Shown here: positions 44,253-54,423 of the stretch, piece after piece
Layout of the letters: each line of letters begins with the position of its first letter
How positions within the stretch are numbered: position 1 is the first letter of the stretch
From: Novosphingobium sp. CF614
Lineage (GTDB): Bacteria; Pseudomonadota; Alphaproteobacteria; Sphingomonadales; Sphingomonadaceae
Reading direction: 5' to 3'
Length of the DNA: 64,000 bases
Assembly: GCF_900113255.1 (NCBI RefSeq)
Contig: NZ_FOOR01000016.1
Location: 1-64,000 of the forward strand
Made by a program: the position numbers and the translations under genes
The notes under the pieces: model-generated
The model's input: only the letters and a program-made list of their open reading frames with translations
Databases searched by the model: none
Told to the model about the DNA's origin: nothing

Positions 44253-44818
44253 GCACCGCAAACAACATTCTTGGCGTGAACTCCGCCGGACAGCCGCTTT
44301 CGGGCACGGCGATCGCGCCGCCCGACCAGGCGTTCTTCAAGGACCTCAACCAGGAAGTGTCCGACAAGGGCTTCCTTGTCACCAGCACCGAGGAACTGTT
44401 CCAGTGGGCCCGCACCGGCTCGCTGTGGTGGATGACTTTCGGCCTGGCGTGCTGCGCGGTGGAGATGATCCACGTGAACATGCCGCGCTACGACATGGAG
44501 CGCTTCGGCGCCGCCCCGCGCGCCTCCCCGCGCCAGTCGGACGTGATGATCGTGGCGGGCACGCTGTGCAACAAGATGGCCCCGGCGCTGCGCAAGGTCT
44601 ATGACCAGATGTCGGAACCCAAGTACGTCATCTCGATGGGCAGCTGCGCCAACGGCGGCGGCTATTACCACTACAGCTACAGCGTGGTGCGCGGCTGCGA
44701 CCGCATCGTGCCGGTGGACATCTACGTCCCCGGCTGCCCGCCGACCGCAGAGGCGCTGCTTTACGGCGTGATGCAGCTTCAGCGCAAGATCCGCCGCATC
44801 GGCACGGTGGAGAGGTGA
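44249..44818 (+). CDS. nuoB: NADH-quinone oxidoreductase subunit B
   Basis: The hydrophilic subunit carrying cluster N2, the last [4Fe-4S] centre before quinone; 189 residues. Ligands: the tandem cysteines in [13 protein letters not shown], the Cys in [17 protein letters not shown], and [14 protein letters not shown]. It contacts NuoD at the quinone site. The N-terminal 45 residues are an extension usual in alphaproteobacteria. The start overlaps nuoA by 4 bases. A repeat fills most of the 115-base gap to nuoC. Confidence 0.97.
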   Translation: MSTANNILGVNSAGQPLSGTAIAPPDQAFFKDLNQEVSDKGFLVTSTEELFQWARTGSLWWMTFGLACCAVEMIHVNMPRYDMERFGAAPRASPRQSDVMIVAGTLCNKMAPALRKVYDQMSEPKYVISMGSCANGGGYYHYSYSVVRGCDRIVPVDIYVPGCPPTAEALLYGVMQLQRKIRRIGTVER

Positions 44819-44830
44819 GTTTCGTGAGCA

Positions 44831-44909
44831 TCCTTCGACAAGCTCAGGATGAGCGGACCCTTGTTGTGGAAAAAGCATCGACCCTGCTCGGCCTGAGCCT
44901 GTCGAAGGC
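44831..44909. repeat. Inverted pair of the CCTTCGACAAGCTCAGG repeat in the nuoB-nuoC gap
   Basis: TCCTTCGACAAGCTCAGGAT with GAGCGG on the left and CTGCTCGGCCTGAGCCTGTC with GAAGG on the right form a stem-loop of about 80 bases. It is the same family as 28355-28381, here in a co-directional gap inside the nuo operon. Confidence 0.8.
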
Positions 44910-44933
44910 CGGGCGCAAGGGTTGGAGCCTGGC

Positions 44934-45578
44934 ATGACCGTCCTCCATTCCGCCCCCAGGTTCGCCTCCAACGCGGGCGTGCTCGAAACCCTCTCGGCCG
45001 CGCTCGGCGTCATGCTGCTCTCGGCGAGGGAAGAGCACGGCGAGCTGGTGTTCACCGTCGCGCGCGACGGGATCGAGGACGCGCTGCGCCTGCTGCGTGA
45101 CGAGCACGAGTACCAGCAGCTCATGGAAATCGCGGGGGTCGATTACCCCTCGCGGGCCGAGCGCTTCGAAGTCGTCTACATGCTGCTCTCGCTGACCAGG
45201 AACCATCGCCTGATGGTGAAGGTGGGCGCGGCGGAGAATACCCCGGTGCCCACCGTCACCACGCTGTGGCCCAACGCCGGCTGGCTGGAACGCGAAGTGT
45301 TCGACATGTACGGCGTGATCTTCGCCGGCAACCCGGACTTGCGCCGCATCCTCACCGACTACGGCTTCGAAGGCCACCCGTTCCGCAAGGACTTCCCGCT
45401 CACCGGCTATGTCGAGCTGCGCTATTCCGAGGAGGACAAGCGCGTGGTCTACGAGCCGGTGAAGCTGGCGCAGGATCTGCGCACATTCGATTTCATGAGC
45501 CCCTGGGAAGGCGCTGGCCAAATAGATGCCGCATTCGTGCTGCCGGGCGATGAGAAGGCGGGGGGAGAGAAGATATGA
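44934..45578 (+). CDS. nuoC: NADH-quinone oxidoreductase subunit C
   Basis: The 30-kDa-type subunit of the peripheral arm, 214 residues, separate from NuoD (not a NuoCD fusion). Signature: TTLWPNAGWLEREVFDMYGV followed by FAGNPDLRRILTDYGFEGHP and FRKDFPLTGYVELRY. It bridges NuoD and NuoB without cofactors. The ATG at 44934 has GGAG 7 bases upstream. The C-terminal 20 residues are variable. A long inverted-repeat element separates it from nuoD. Confidence 0.96.
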   Translation: MTVLHSAPRFASNAGVLETLSAALGVMLLSAREEHGELVFTVARDGIEDALRLLRDEHEYQQLMEIAGVDYPSRAERFEVVYMLLSLTRNHRLMVKVGAAENTPVPTVTTLWPNAGWLEREVFDMYGVIFAGNPDLRRILTDYGFEGHPFRKDFPLTGYVELRYSEEDKRVVYEPVKLAQDLRTFDFMSPWEGAGQIDAAFVLPGDEKAGGEKI

Positions 45579-45597
45579 CTTCCATGCTTCTTCACCG

Positions 45598-45724
45598 TCA
45601 CCCTGAACTTGTTTCAGGGTCTATCGTGGTTCCCCTCGGTTCGCAAACAAGCCAAGCAGCCAGTTCATTTCACGCTACCACCGGTCAATCGGTGACATGG
45701 ACCCTGAACCAAGTTCAGGGTGAC
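45598..45724. repeat. Inverted-repeat element in the nuoC-nuoD gap (CACCCTGAACTTGTTTCAGG type)
   Basis: The left arm runs GTCACCCTGAACTTG and TTTCAGGGTC (45598-45622); the right arm runs ACCCTGAACCAAG and TTCAGGGTGAC (45701-45724). The arms are inverted and would form a stem of about 22 bp around a 78-base loop. Each arm is also a local hairpin (CCCTGAA/TTCAGGG). The type is common in sphingomonads and many other bacteria. It ends 23 bases before the nuoD start. Confidence 0.85.
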
Positions 45725-45747
45725 GGGCTGGTCCCGGGAGGTGTCCA

Positions 45748-46959
45748 GTGAGCATGCAGCTCGAACAGTCGCCCACCACCGAGGGCGAGGTCGTCACCAA
45801 CTACACGATCAACTTCGGCCCCCAGCACCCCGCCGCGCACGGCGTGCTGCGCATGGTGATGGAGCTGGACGGCGAAGTGATCGAGCGCATCGATCCGCAC
45901 GTCGGCCTGCTCCATCGCGGCACCGAGAAGCTGATCGAGCACAAGACCTACCTCCAGGCGCTGCCCTATTTCGACCGGCTCGATTACTGCTCGCCGCTCG
46001 CCATGGAGCACAGCTATGTCCTGGCGATCGAGAAGCTGCTGAACCTGCCCGTGCCCCCCAGGGCACAATATCTGCGCGTGCTGTTCGCCGAGCTGACGCG
46101 CATCTGCAACCACATGCTCAACATGGGCAGCCACGTGATGGACGTGGGGGCGATGACGCCGAACCTGTGGCTGTTCGAGATTCGCGAGGACTGCCTCAAC
46201 TTCTTCGAGCGGGCGAGCGGCGCGCGCATGCACTCGGCCTGGTTCCGCCCCGGCGGCGTGCACCAGGACGTGCCGCTCAAGCTGCTGACGGACATCGCCG
46301 ACTGGCTCGACACGCGCCTGCCGACCCTGTTCGAGGACGCGATGAGCCTGGTGGTGGACAACCGCATCTTCAAGCAGCGCAATGTCGATATCGCGCTGGT
46401 TTCCAAGCAGGACGCGGTGGCCTGGGGCTTCTCCGGCCCGATGATCCGCGCCGCCGGCATCCCCTGGGACATCCGCAAGAGCCAGCCCTACGACGTCTAT
46501 GACCGCATGGACTTCGAGATCCCGGTCGGCACCAATTCCGACTGCTACGACCGCTTCATGGTCCGCGTCGAGGAAGTGCGCCAGTCGGCCCGGATCATGA
46601 AGCAGTGCCTGGCCGAGATGCCCGAAGGCCCGATCGCCTCGGACGACCGCAAGGTCTCCCCCCCCAAGCGCGGCGAGATGAAGAGTTCGATGGAATCGCT
46701 GATCCATCACTTCAAGCTCTATACCGAGGGCTTCCACGTGCCGGCGGGCGAAGTCTACGTCGCCACCGAAAGCCCCAAGGGCGAGTTCGGCGTCTACCTC
46801 GTGGCGGATGGCAGCAACAAGCCCTACCGCTGCAAGATCCGCCCGACCGCGTTCAGTCACCTCCAGGCGATGGACTTCATGTCCAAGGGCCACATGCTGC
46901 CGGACGCGACCGCGATCCTGGGCGCGATCGACGTGGTGTTCGGGGAGTGTGATCGGTGA
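45748..46959 (+). CDS. nuoD: NADH-quinone oxidoreductase subunit D
   Basis: The 49-kDa-type subunit that lines the quinone chamber with NuoB; 403 residues. It is hydrogenase-like but lacks the nickel ligands. Blocks: [66 protein letters not shown] [18 protein letters not shown] and the C-terminal [14 protein letters not shown] with the conserved final arginine region. The start is GTG at 45748, 6 bases after GGAGG; an ATG two codons on is the alternative. The stop overlaps a short remnant frame starting GTG at 46956. Confidence 0.97.
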   Translation: MSMQLEQSPTTEGEVVTNYTINFGPQHPAAHGVLRMVMELDGEVIERIDPHVGLLHRGTEKLIEHKTYLQALPYFDRLDYCSPLAMEHSYVLAIEKLLNLPVPPRAQYLRVLFAELTRICNHMLNMGSHVMDVGAMTPNLWLFEIREDCLNFFERASGARMHSAWFRPGGVHQDVPLKLLTDIADWLDTRLPTLFEDAMSLVVDNRIFKQRNVDIALVSKQDAVAWGFSGPMIRAAGIPWDIRKSQPYDVYDRMDFEIPVGTNSDCYDRFMVRVEEVRQSARIMKQCLAEMPEGPIASDDRKVSPPKRGEMKSSMESLIHHFKLYTEGFHVPAGEVYVATESPKGEFGVYLVADGSNKPYRCKIRPTAFSHLQAMDFMSKGHMLPDATAILGAIDVVFGECDR

Positions 46960-47069
46960 GCCGCCTCGCAATCGCCGAGCAGATGATCGCGCAGGATGCC
47001 GGCTTGCTGCGCATGCCTTGCCGCAATGATATACCGCATGTGCACAATGGAGTGGCCCATGCCCGATGA
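46956..47069 (+). pseudogene. Degraded duplicate of the start of the NTF2-like gene
   Basis: A GTG start overlapping the nuoD stop opens a 37-codon frame, [20 protein letters not shown] and on to a TGA at 47067-47069. Its first 11 residues repeat the N-terminus of the NTF2-like protein at 47286 (TRLAIAEQMIAHYNAQDAD): about 31 of 32 bases from CGCCTCGC to GATCGCGCA are identical. A 12-base segment present in the intact gene is missing here, between two GCGCA repeats. It is a truncated duplicate, not a functional NTF2 protein. Confidence 0.7.
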
Positions 47070-47289
47070 AGTGACCAACGAGCTGATCTATTCCGTCCTG
47101 CAAAGGATGCAGGAGGACATGTCGGAGATGAAGTTCGACATCCGCGATCTCAAGGGGCGGATGACGATGGTCGAAGAGCATCTCGGCAGTTCGATCATCG
47201 CCATTTCGGGCGTGAACAGCCGTCTCGATCGCCTGGCGGACCGCGCCGAGCGGATAGAACGGCGCCTGGACCTGACCGATCACTCATGA
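47059..47289 (+). CDS. Small coiled-coil protein of unknown function
   Basis: A 76-residue protein beginning MPDEVTNELIYSVLQRMQED and continuing with heptad-like residues (MKFDIRDLKGRMTMVEEHLG, then SRLDRLADRAERIERRLDL). It is almost entirely helical and probably oligomerises. Proteins with the same EVTNELIYEVL opening are widespread in alphaproteobacteria, with no assigned function that I know of. GGAG lies 6 bases before the ATG at 47059; the frame is open upstream. Its stop overlaps the next start. It appears inserted between nuoD and the NTF2-like gene. Confidence 0.7.
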   Translation: MPDEVTNELIYSVLQRMQEDMSEMKFDIRDLKGRMTMVEEHLGSSIIAISGVNSRLDRLADRAERIERRLDLTDHS

Positions 47290-47648
47290 TGCCGGATTCC
47301 ACTCGCCTCGCCATCGCCGAGCAGATGATCGCGCACTACAATGCGCAGGATGCCGACGCTTATGTCGCGCTGATGACCGATGACGCGTGCGAGGCGAACT
47401 ATCGCGGCGCTGTCGTGCGCGAGGGCAAGGAAGGCACGCGCGGCGGTCTCAAGGCCGCTTTTGCCAAGTGGCCGGAGAACAAGGCCGAGATCGTCGACCG
47501 TCAGGTAACGGACAACTACGTCGTCTTCCGCGAGCGTGTGACGCGCGGTCCGGCGACGGACGGCTCGGAACTGGTGGAGCCGTTCGATGTCCTCGCCGTC
47601 TACAGTTTCGAAGGTGAAAAATGCAGCCGGGTGGAGTTCATCCGATGA
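47286..47648 (+). CDS. SnoaL/NTF2-like protein
   Basis: A 120-residue single-domain protein with the cone-shaped NTF2-like fold. It has the pattern helix (DSTRLAIAEQMIAHYNAQDA), VALMTDDACEANYRG, a glycine turn KEGTRGGLKAAFAKWPENK, and strands VDRQVTDNYVVFRERVTR and EPFDVLAVYSFEGEKCSRVE. Such proteins are small-molecule isomerases, binding proteins or structural modules, and the substrate cannot be predicted. Two ATGs (47286, 47289) overlap the previous stop. The stop overlaps the next gene (ATGA). Confidence 0.8.
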   Translation: MMPDSTRLAIAEQMIAHYNAQDADAYVALMTDDACEANYRGAVVREGKEGTRGGLKAAFAKWPENKAEIVDRQVTDNYVVFRERVTRGPATDGSELVEPFDVLAVYSFEGEKCSRVEFIR

Positions 47649-47845
47649 GATTTACGACAATCGAAATGATCCGTGTCTGGGCCGCCCTGACCGGGCTGTT
47701 CCTCGTCGCGCTGTTCTTCGGCGTGCTCTCCGCCGGCGGCACGCCTTCGCCGACGATCGCGATGCTCGCGGCGGGGATCGGCGGTTTCGAGATTTTCTTT
47801 TTCGGCCAGGACCAGTGGCTGAAGCGCAGGGGCAAGCATGGCTGA
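47645..47845 (+). CDS. Small membrane protein with two hydrophobic segments
   Basis: A 66-residue protein with two hydrophobic segments (IRVWAALTGLFLVALFFGVL and TIAMLAAGIGGFEIFFFG) and a basic C-terminus (WLKRRGKHG). I recognise no family. It starts ATGAGA overlapping the previous stop, and its end overlaps the nuoE start by 8 bases, so it is translated as part of the nuo operon. It may be a small complex I-associated or unrelated membrane protein. Confidence 0.7.
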   Translation: MRFTTIEMIRVWAALTGLFLVALFFGVLSAGGTPSPTIAMLAAGIGGFEIFFFGQDQWLKRRGKHG

Positions 47846-48506
47846 TCGCACTATCGAACCCGATTCGCCCGAACTGCGGGCGCGTTGGGGCAATTTCGCC
47901 TGGAGCGCCGAGAACGCGGTGAAGGCGAAAGAGATCGTCGCGCGCTATCCCGAAGGGCGCCAGCGTTCTGCGGTGATGCCGCTGCTCGATCTGGCCCAGC
48001 GCCAGGTCGGTGCCGAATTGAACACCCAGGGCTGGCTGCCGATCCCGGTGATGGAATATGTCGCGGCGCAATTGGACATGCCGATCATCCGCGTGGTCGA
48101 AGTGGCTACCTTCTACACGATGTACAACATCGCCCCGATCGGCCGGTTCCACGTGCAGGTCTGCGGCACCACGCCCTGCATGCTGCGCGGCTCGGACGAG
48201 ATCATGGCCGCCTGCAAGGCGCGCGGCATGAAGAAGGGCCACACCACGGCGGACGGCCTGTGGTCGCTCACCGAAGTCGAGTGCATGGGCAACTGCGCCT
48301 CCGCGCCGATGGTGCAGATCAACGATGACAACTACGAGGATCTGACGCCCGAACGGCTCGATGCCGTGCTCGACGCGCTGGCGCGGGGCGAGACGCCCAA
48401 GCCCGGCACGCAGGACCCCGCACGCCACACCGTCGAGCCGGTGGGCGCGCCGACGAACCTGGCGGCGATGGTCGGCGAGAACCACGATTACCGGGGGGAA
48501 TGGTGA
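47838..48506 (+). CDS. nuoE: NADH-quinone oxidoreductase subunit E
   Basis: The 24-kDa-type subunit of the NADH-dehydrogenase module, 222 residues, with a [2Fe-2S] cluster (N1a). Ligands are in [15 protein letters not shown] and [16 protein letters not shown]. The N-terminal helical part ([20 protein letters not shown]) is typical. The C-terminus has a variable tail after [11 protein letters not shown]. The start overlaps the preceding small membrane protein. A 130-bp repeat fills the gap to nuoF. Confidence 0.97.
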   Translation: MADRTIEPDSPELRARWGNFAWSAENAVKAKEIVARYPEGRQRSAVMPLLDLAQRQVGAELNTQGWLPIPVMEYVAAQLDMPIIRVVEVATFYTMYNIAPIGRFHVQVCGTTPCMLRGSDEIMAACKARGMKKGHTTADGLWSLTEVECMGNCASAPMVQINDDNYEDLTPERLDAVLDALARGETPKPGTQDPARHTVEPVGAPTNLAAMVGENHDYRGEW

Positions 48507-48521
48507 TGGGATTTTCGCAAA

Positions 48522-48651
48522 TCCTCCCCGGCACGGGGAGGGGGACCACCCGCAGGGTGGTGGAGGGGGCTCGCCTCCAGCGCTGCGTGGTATGGAGAGT
48601 CCCCTCCGTCAGCCGCTGCGCGGCTGCCACCTCCCCACGAGTGGGGAGGAT
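48522..48651. repeat. Multi-hairpin repeat in the nuoE-nuoF gap, copy 2
   Basis: Hairpins in order: CCTCCCCG/CGGGGAGG, ACCACCC/GGGTGGT, a longer-range GGAGGGG/CCCCTCC enclosing a variable arm, AGCCGC/GCGGCT, and CCTCCCCAC/GTGGGGAGG. The last stem ends GGGGAGGA 8 bases before the nuoF ATG and so doubles as its ribosome site. GATTTTCGCA stands on both sides (48510-48519, 48649-48658). Confidence 0.92.
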
Positions 48652-48657
48652 TTTCGC

Positions 48658-49955
<1,298 letters not shown>

Positions 49956-49959
<4 letters not shown>

Positions 49960-50699
49960 GAATTCGGGTCGCATCGTCCTTGACGCGTCGGCGCCGTCAC
50001 TGGCGGCGCACAGTGGCGCGCGGCGCGGTCGCTGCCGTTTTGCTCGCGCCGTTCGGCGCACATGCCGCCGACAACACGACAGACTTCGGATCCCGTATTC
50101 TCAGGCAAAAGCCCGCCGTGATTACGGGAATTTCGGGTCTGTCGGAAGCAGACAAGGGCCGTGTCACGCTCAATGCCTTTGCCGAATGTATGGTGGGCCG
50201 TTCGCCGGGAAGGGTACAGACTTATCTGTCAATGAAGGCCGATGAATCACACACCGAGGTTTATCTCGACGACTTCGTCGTAAACAGCAAATGCCTTGGC
50301 AATGGCGCGCTCACTATTCCCAGTGTGCTTATGCGGGGCGCGATCTTTCGTGCGTTGTACTTACGCGATTTCGCAAAAGACCCGGCCGGGCTCGCGGCGG
50401 TGCCGATCGATTTTTCCGTCTACGCCTCGCAGGACAGCGACTATTATCGGCGCGTGAGTTTCGGCGATTGTGTCGCGCGGGCCGACTTTTCCACCTCAGC
50501 GCAATTCGTGCGCGCGCAGGTTGGATCTACCGCTGAAAACAAGGCGCTTCAGCAGCTCAAGCCCAGGCTGTCGGAATGCCTTGCCAAGGGTGCCTCGCTG
50601 ACGCTGAACAAATCCACCCTTGCCGCCATGCTCGCCGAAGCCGTCTATCGGGAAGCCCAGGTTGGAGCTGCGACAGATTCATCCGGGACGATGCAATAA
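49956..50699 (+). CDS. Secreted protein with two internal repeats, between nuoF and nuoG
   Basis: A 247-residue protein, unknown function. The N-terminus is strongly basic ([20 protein letters not shown]) with a signal-like hydrophobic stretch ending APFGAHAAD. The mature part contains two similar units: [20 protein letters not shown] through [20 protein letters not shown], and [20 protein letters not shown] through [20 protein letters not shown]. Each unit has an F-x2-C near its start and a CL-x-x-G later, probably forming one disulfide per unit. The GTG start overlaps the nuoF stop and the TAA overlaps the nuoG ATG. Codon use is less GC-biased than in the nuo genes (TTT, AAA and even TTA occur). 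A complex I role is not shown. Confidence 0.75.
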
Positions 50700-52717
50700 T
50701 GCCTAAACTCACCGTAGACGGCGTCGAACTCGAAGTTCCGCAGGGCGCCACCGTGCTGCAGGCCTGCGAGCTTGCCGGCAAGGAAATCCCGCGCTTCTGC
50801 TATCACGAGCGCCTGAGCATCGCCGGCAACTGCCGCATGTGCCTGGTCGAGGTGAAGCCCGGGCCGCCCAAGCCGCAGGCTTCGTGCGCGCTGCCGGCTG
50901 CCGAGGGGCAGGAAATCCGCACCGACAGCGAGATGGTCAGGAAAGCGCGCGAGGGGGTGATGGAGTTCCTGCTCATCAACCACCCGCTCGATTGCCCGAT
51001 CTGCGACCAGGGCGGCGAGTGCGACTTGCAGGACCAATCGGTGGCATACGGGCGCGGCGGTTCGCGTTATCATGAGAACAAGCGCGCCGTTACCGAGAAG
51101 TACATGGGGCCGCTCATCAAGACGGTGATGACGCGCTGCATCCACTGCACCCGCTGCGTGCGCTTCTCCGAGGAGATCGCCGGCGTCGACGAGATCGGCG
51201 CGCTCTATCGCGGCGAGAACATGCAGATCACCACCTATCTGGAACATGCCGCCAGGCACGAGATGAGCGCCAATGTGATCGACCTCTGCCCGGTCGGCGC
51301 GCTCACCAGCCGGCCCTATGCCTTCGAGGCGCGGCCGTGGGAGCTGAAGAAGACGCTGGGCATCGACGTGTCGGACGCCTGCGGCGCCAATATCCGCATC
51401 GACAGCCGGGGCCGCGAAGTGCTGCGCGTGCTTCCGCGCGTCAACGACGACGTCAACGAGGAGTGGATCAGCGACAAGGCGCGCTACATGGTCGACGGTC
51501 TCGTCAAGCGCCGGCTTGACCGGCCTTACCTGCGACGCGACGGCAAGCTGGTGCCGGTGAGCTGGAACGAGGCGTTCGCCGCCATCGCCGCGCTGAACCC
51601 CGGCAGCTCGATCGCCGCCGCCGCCGGCGACATGGCCGATTGCGAGACGATGTTCGCGGCGAAGACGCTGCTCGCCGCGCTGGGATCGAGCCTACTCGAA
51701 GGCCGCCAGACGGGCATGGACTATGACACGTCCAACCTTGCGGCGGTGAACTTCAACTCCACTTTCGCCGGCATCGAAAGCGCCGATGCGGTGCTGATCG
51801 TCGGCAGCCATGTGCGCTGGGAAGCGCCGCTGGTGAACGTGCGCCTGCGCAAGGCGGCGAAGCGCGGCGCCAAGGTGTTCCTGATCGGCCCCGAGTGGGA
51901 AACCACATTCGGCGGCGAATTCCTGGGCGAGGACCTTTCGCTGCTCGGCAACCTGCCGGCGCACGTGGCGGAGGCGCTGAAGGGCGCCGCGCGGCCGGCG
52001 ATCATCGTCGGCGGGGCGGGGCTGGGTCGGGGCGGGCTTGAAGCCGCGCTGGCGCTCGCCGGCACGTTCAAGCTGGTGCGCGACCTGGAAGACGGTTCGC
52101 GGTGGAACGGCTTCAACGTGCTGCATATGGCGGCCGCGCGCATGGGCGGGCTGATGCTGGGCTTCGCGCAGAAGGGCGGCATCGCCGATCTGGTCGCGGC
52201 CAAGCCCAAGGTGCTGCTCTCGCTCGGCGCGGACGAGGTCGACTATGCCCGGTTCGCCGGTTCGATGATCGTCTATCTCGGCCATCATGGCGACAAGGGC
52301 GCGCATGCCGCCGACGTGATCCTGCCGGCCGCCGCCTATACCGAGAAGGCGGGCACTTACGTCAACACCGAGGGCCGCGTGCAATGGTCCGACAAGGCCG
52401 TGTTCGCCCCCGGCGACGCGCGCGAGGACTGGACGATCCTGCGCGCGCTGGCGGATGCCTTCGGCGTTTCGGTGGGCTTCGACAGCTTCGAGGAACTGCG
52501 CGGCGCGATGATTTCGCAGGTTCCGGCGCTTGGCGGCGAAGGCCTGGCCGACTACGGGAGCGAACTGCCTCCCGGCGGCGGTTCCGCCGCCGGGACGATC
52601 GCCTACCCGATCAAGGATTTCTACATGACCAACCCCATCGCCCGCGCCAGCGCGACGATGCAGCGCTGCTCGGCCGAACTGTTGCACGGCGAGCACTTCG
52701 CGGAGGCGGCGGAATGA
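50699..52717 (+). CDS. nuoG: NADH-quinone oxidoreductase subunit G
   Basis: The 75-kDa-type Fe-S subunit, 672 residues, the short alphaproteobacterial/mitochondrial form. The N-terminal ferredoxin domain binds a [2Fe-2S] (RFCYHERLSIAGNCRMCLVE and C in ASCALPA). Then come the His/Cys cluster (HPLDCPICDQGGECDLQD) and a [4Fe-4S] with TRCIHCTRCVRFSEEIAG and DLCPVGALTSRPY. The rest is a molybdopterin-oxidoreductase-like fold without cofactor. The start overlaps the preceding stop (TAATG). Confidence 0.98.
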   Translation: MPKLTVDGVELEVPQGATVLQACELAGKEIPRFCYHERLSIAGNCRMCLVEVKPGPPKPQASCALPAAEGQEIRTDSEMVRKAREGVMEFLLINHPLDCPICDQGGECDLQDQSVAYGRGGSRYHENKRAVTEKYMGPLIKTVMTRCIHCTRCVRFSEEIAGVDEIGALYRGENMQITTYLEHAARHEMSANVIDLCPVGALTSRPYAFEARPWELKKTLGIDVSDACGANIRIDSRGREVLRVLPRVNDDVNEEWISDKARYMVDGLVKRRLDRPYLRRDGKLVPVSWNEAFAAIAALNPGSSIAAAAGDMADCETMFAAKTLLAALGSSLLEGRQTGMDYDTSNLAAVNFNSTFAGIESADAVLIVGSHVRWEAPLVNVRLRKAAKRGAKVFLIGPEWETTFGGEFLGEDLSLLGNLPAHVAEALKGAARPAIIVGGAGLGRGGLEAALALAGTFKLVRDLEDGSRWNGFNVLHMAAARMGGLMLGFAQKGGIADLVAAKPKVLLSLGADEVDYARFAGSMIVYLGHHGDKGAHAADVILPAAAYTEKAGTYVNTEGRVQWSDKAVFAPGDAREDWTILRALADAFGVSVGFDSFEELRGAMISQVPALGGEGLADYGSELPPGGGSAAGTIAYPIKDFYMTNPIARASATMQRCSAELLHGEHFAEAAE

Positions 52718-52732
52718 GCGTGATCGCGCAAA

Positions 52733-52868
52733 TCCTCCCCGGCACGGGGAGGGGGACCGCCCGAAGGGTGGTGGAGGGGGCTGGCGGCCTCGCACAGCGT
52801 CGTGTTCGGAGGCAACTCCCCTCCGTCAGCGGCTGCGCCGCTGCCACCTCCCCACGAGTGGGGAGGAT
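52733..52868. repeat. Multi-hairpin repeat in the nuoG-nuoH gap, copy 3
   Basis: Same order of hairpins as at 48522: CCTCCCCG/CGGGGAGG, ACCGCCC/GGGTGGT (one G-U pair), GGAGGGG/CCCCTCC, AGCGGC/GCCGCT, and CCTCCCCAC/GTGGGGAGG. The third stem differs from copy 2 by paired changes. The GGGGAGGA end lies 9 bases before the nuoH ATG. Confidence 0.92.
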
Positions 52869-52876
52869 CTGACGTC

Positions 52877-53923
52877 ATGACCGCCTTCTTCCAAACCCTT
52901 GGCATGTCCTTCGAATGGGCCTGGTTCGTCGCCACGATCTGCGGGATCCTGCTGATCGCGCTGCCGCTGCTGCTGGGCGTGGCGATGATTATCTACGCCG
53001 ATCGCAAGATCTGGGCGGCGATGGCGCTGCGCCGGGGCCCGAACGTGGTCGGCCCGTTCGGCTTGCTGCAAAGCTTCGCGGACGGCCTGAAGGTGTTCCT
53101 CCAGGAAACCATCGTACCCAGCGCCGCGAACAAGGGCATCTTCCTGATCGCGCCGGTGGTGACCTTCACCGTCGCGCTGCTGGCCTGGGCGGTGATCCCG
53201 TTCAATTCGGGCGCGGTGCTGGCGGATATCAACGTCGGCCTGCTCTATGTGCTCGCGATCTCCTCGCTGGGCGTCTACGGCACGGTGATGGCGGGCTGGG
53301 CGAGCAACTCGAAGTATCCGTTCTTCTCGGCGATGCGCGCCTCGGCGCAGATGATCTCCTATGAAGTCTCGATCGGCTTCATCCTGATCTGCGTGGTGCT
53401 GTGGGCGGGAACGTTCAACCTCAACGACATCGTCAAGGCGCAGCAAGGCCACGTTCTCGGCCTGTTCAACGGCTTTGCGTTCAACCCGCTGCTGTTCCCG
53501 ATGTGGGTGATGTTCCTCATCTCCGGCATGGCCGAAACCCAGCGCGCGCCCTTCGACCTGACCGAGGCGGAGAGCGAACTGGTCGCCGGCTACCAGACCG
53601 AATATTCCTCGATGGCCTTCGCCGCCTACTGGCTGGGCGAATACGCCAACGTGCTGCTGATGTGCGCATTGAATGCGACGCTGTTCTTCGGTGGCTGGCT
53701 GCCGCCGCTGGATATTCCGGTGCTGTACCTGGTGCCGGGCTTCGTGTGGCTGCTGCTCAAGATCCTGTTCTTCTTCTTCGTGTTCTCGTGGGTGAAGGCG
53801 ACCGTGCCGCGGTATCGCTATGACCAGCTTATGCGGCTGGGCTGGAAGGTGTTCCTGCCGGTATCGCTCGGCTTCGTGGTGCTGGTGAGCGGGTATCTCA
53901 TGGCTACGGGGCATTTCGCGTGA
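52877..53923 (+). CDS. nuoH: NADH-quinone oxidoreductase subunit H
   Basis: The membrane subunit at the junction of the two arms, forming much of the quinone channel; 348 residues with about eight membrane segments. Signatures: [71 protein letters not shown] (conserved acidic loop) and [17 protein letters not shown]. The ATG at 52877 follows the repeat-derived GGGGAGGA. The stop overlaps a small secreted-protein gene (GTGA). Confidence 0.98.
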   Translation: MTAFFQTLGMSFEWAWFVATICGILLIALPLLLGVAMIIYADRKIWAAMALRRGPNVVGPFGLLQSFADGLKVFLQETIVPSAANKGIFLIAPVVTFTVALLAWAVIPFNSGAVLADINVGLLYVLAISSLGVYGTVMAGWASNSKYPFFSAMRASAQMISYEVSIGFILICVVLWAGTFNLNDIVKAQQGHVLGLFNGFAFNPLLFPMWVMFLISGMAETQRAPFDLTEAESELVAGYQTEYSSMAFAAYWLGEYANVLLMCALNATLFFGGWLPPLDIPVLYLVPGFVWLLLKILFFFFVFSWVKATVPRYRYDQLMRLGWKVFLPVSLGFVVLVSGYLMATGHFA

Positions 53924-54423
53924 GGCGGCTGCTGGCAACCCTTGCCTTGGTTACGGCGATCGGCGGGGCGACCTCGGCCGCGGCCAAGCCCGCTGCGAGG
54001 GAGTTCGAGGGTCAGGGCTTCGACTGCTATTTTCAGACTAGCCTGCAGAAGCTCGATCGCGTGTCCGTTTGGTATGGCGGGCTCAAGTATGCCAACGACA
54101 AGTCGCCGCAGTTTGCGGACCCTTCGCGGCTGGTCGTGCTGCACGAGACGGTGCCCAACGCCAAGGCGATGTTCTACGTGACGGACAAATGGCCCGACAC
54201 GTTTCAGTATCAGTACTTCGAAAAATCGAGCACCTCGCCGTTGACGATGTTGACGATTTACGGCGAAGAGCCCTCGTCCGATTCATTCAGGGCTGAGATC
54301 ATCCATCTGCCTCCCAACATGGCTGCCGGTGTTTCCACGCAGCCGACAAAGCGGATCGGCGGCATGTGCACTTACACTGCGGCCGTGAAACTGGCCGCTT
54401 TCCGGACCCAAACCCAGCCATGA
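53920..54423 (+). CDS. Small secreted protein between nuoH and nuoI, unknown function
   Basis: A 167-residue protein with a signal peptide ([20 protein letters not shown], cut near AAAKP). The mature part is about 145 residues with two cysteines (GFDCYFQT and [10 protein letters not shown]) that could bond, and otherwise beta-rich features ([29 protein letters not shown]). I do not recognise a family. The GTG start overlaps the nuoH stop and the TGA overlaps the nuoI start, so it is co-translated with nuo. It differs from the two-repeat protein at 49956. Confidence 0.7.
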   Translation: MRRLLATLALVTAIGGATSAAAKPAAREFEGQGFDCYFQTSLQKLDRVSVWYGGLKYANDKSPQFADPSRLVVLHETVPNAKAMFYVTDKWPDTFQYQYFEKSSTSPLTMLTIYGEEPSSDSFRAEIIHLPPNMAAGVSTQPTKRIGGMCTYTAAVKLAAFRTQTQP

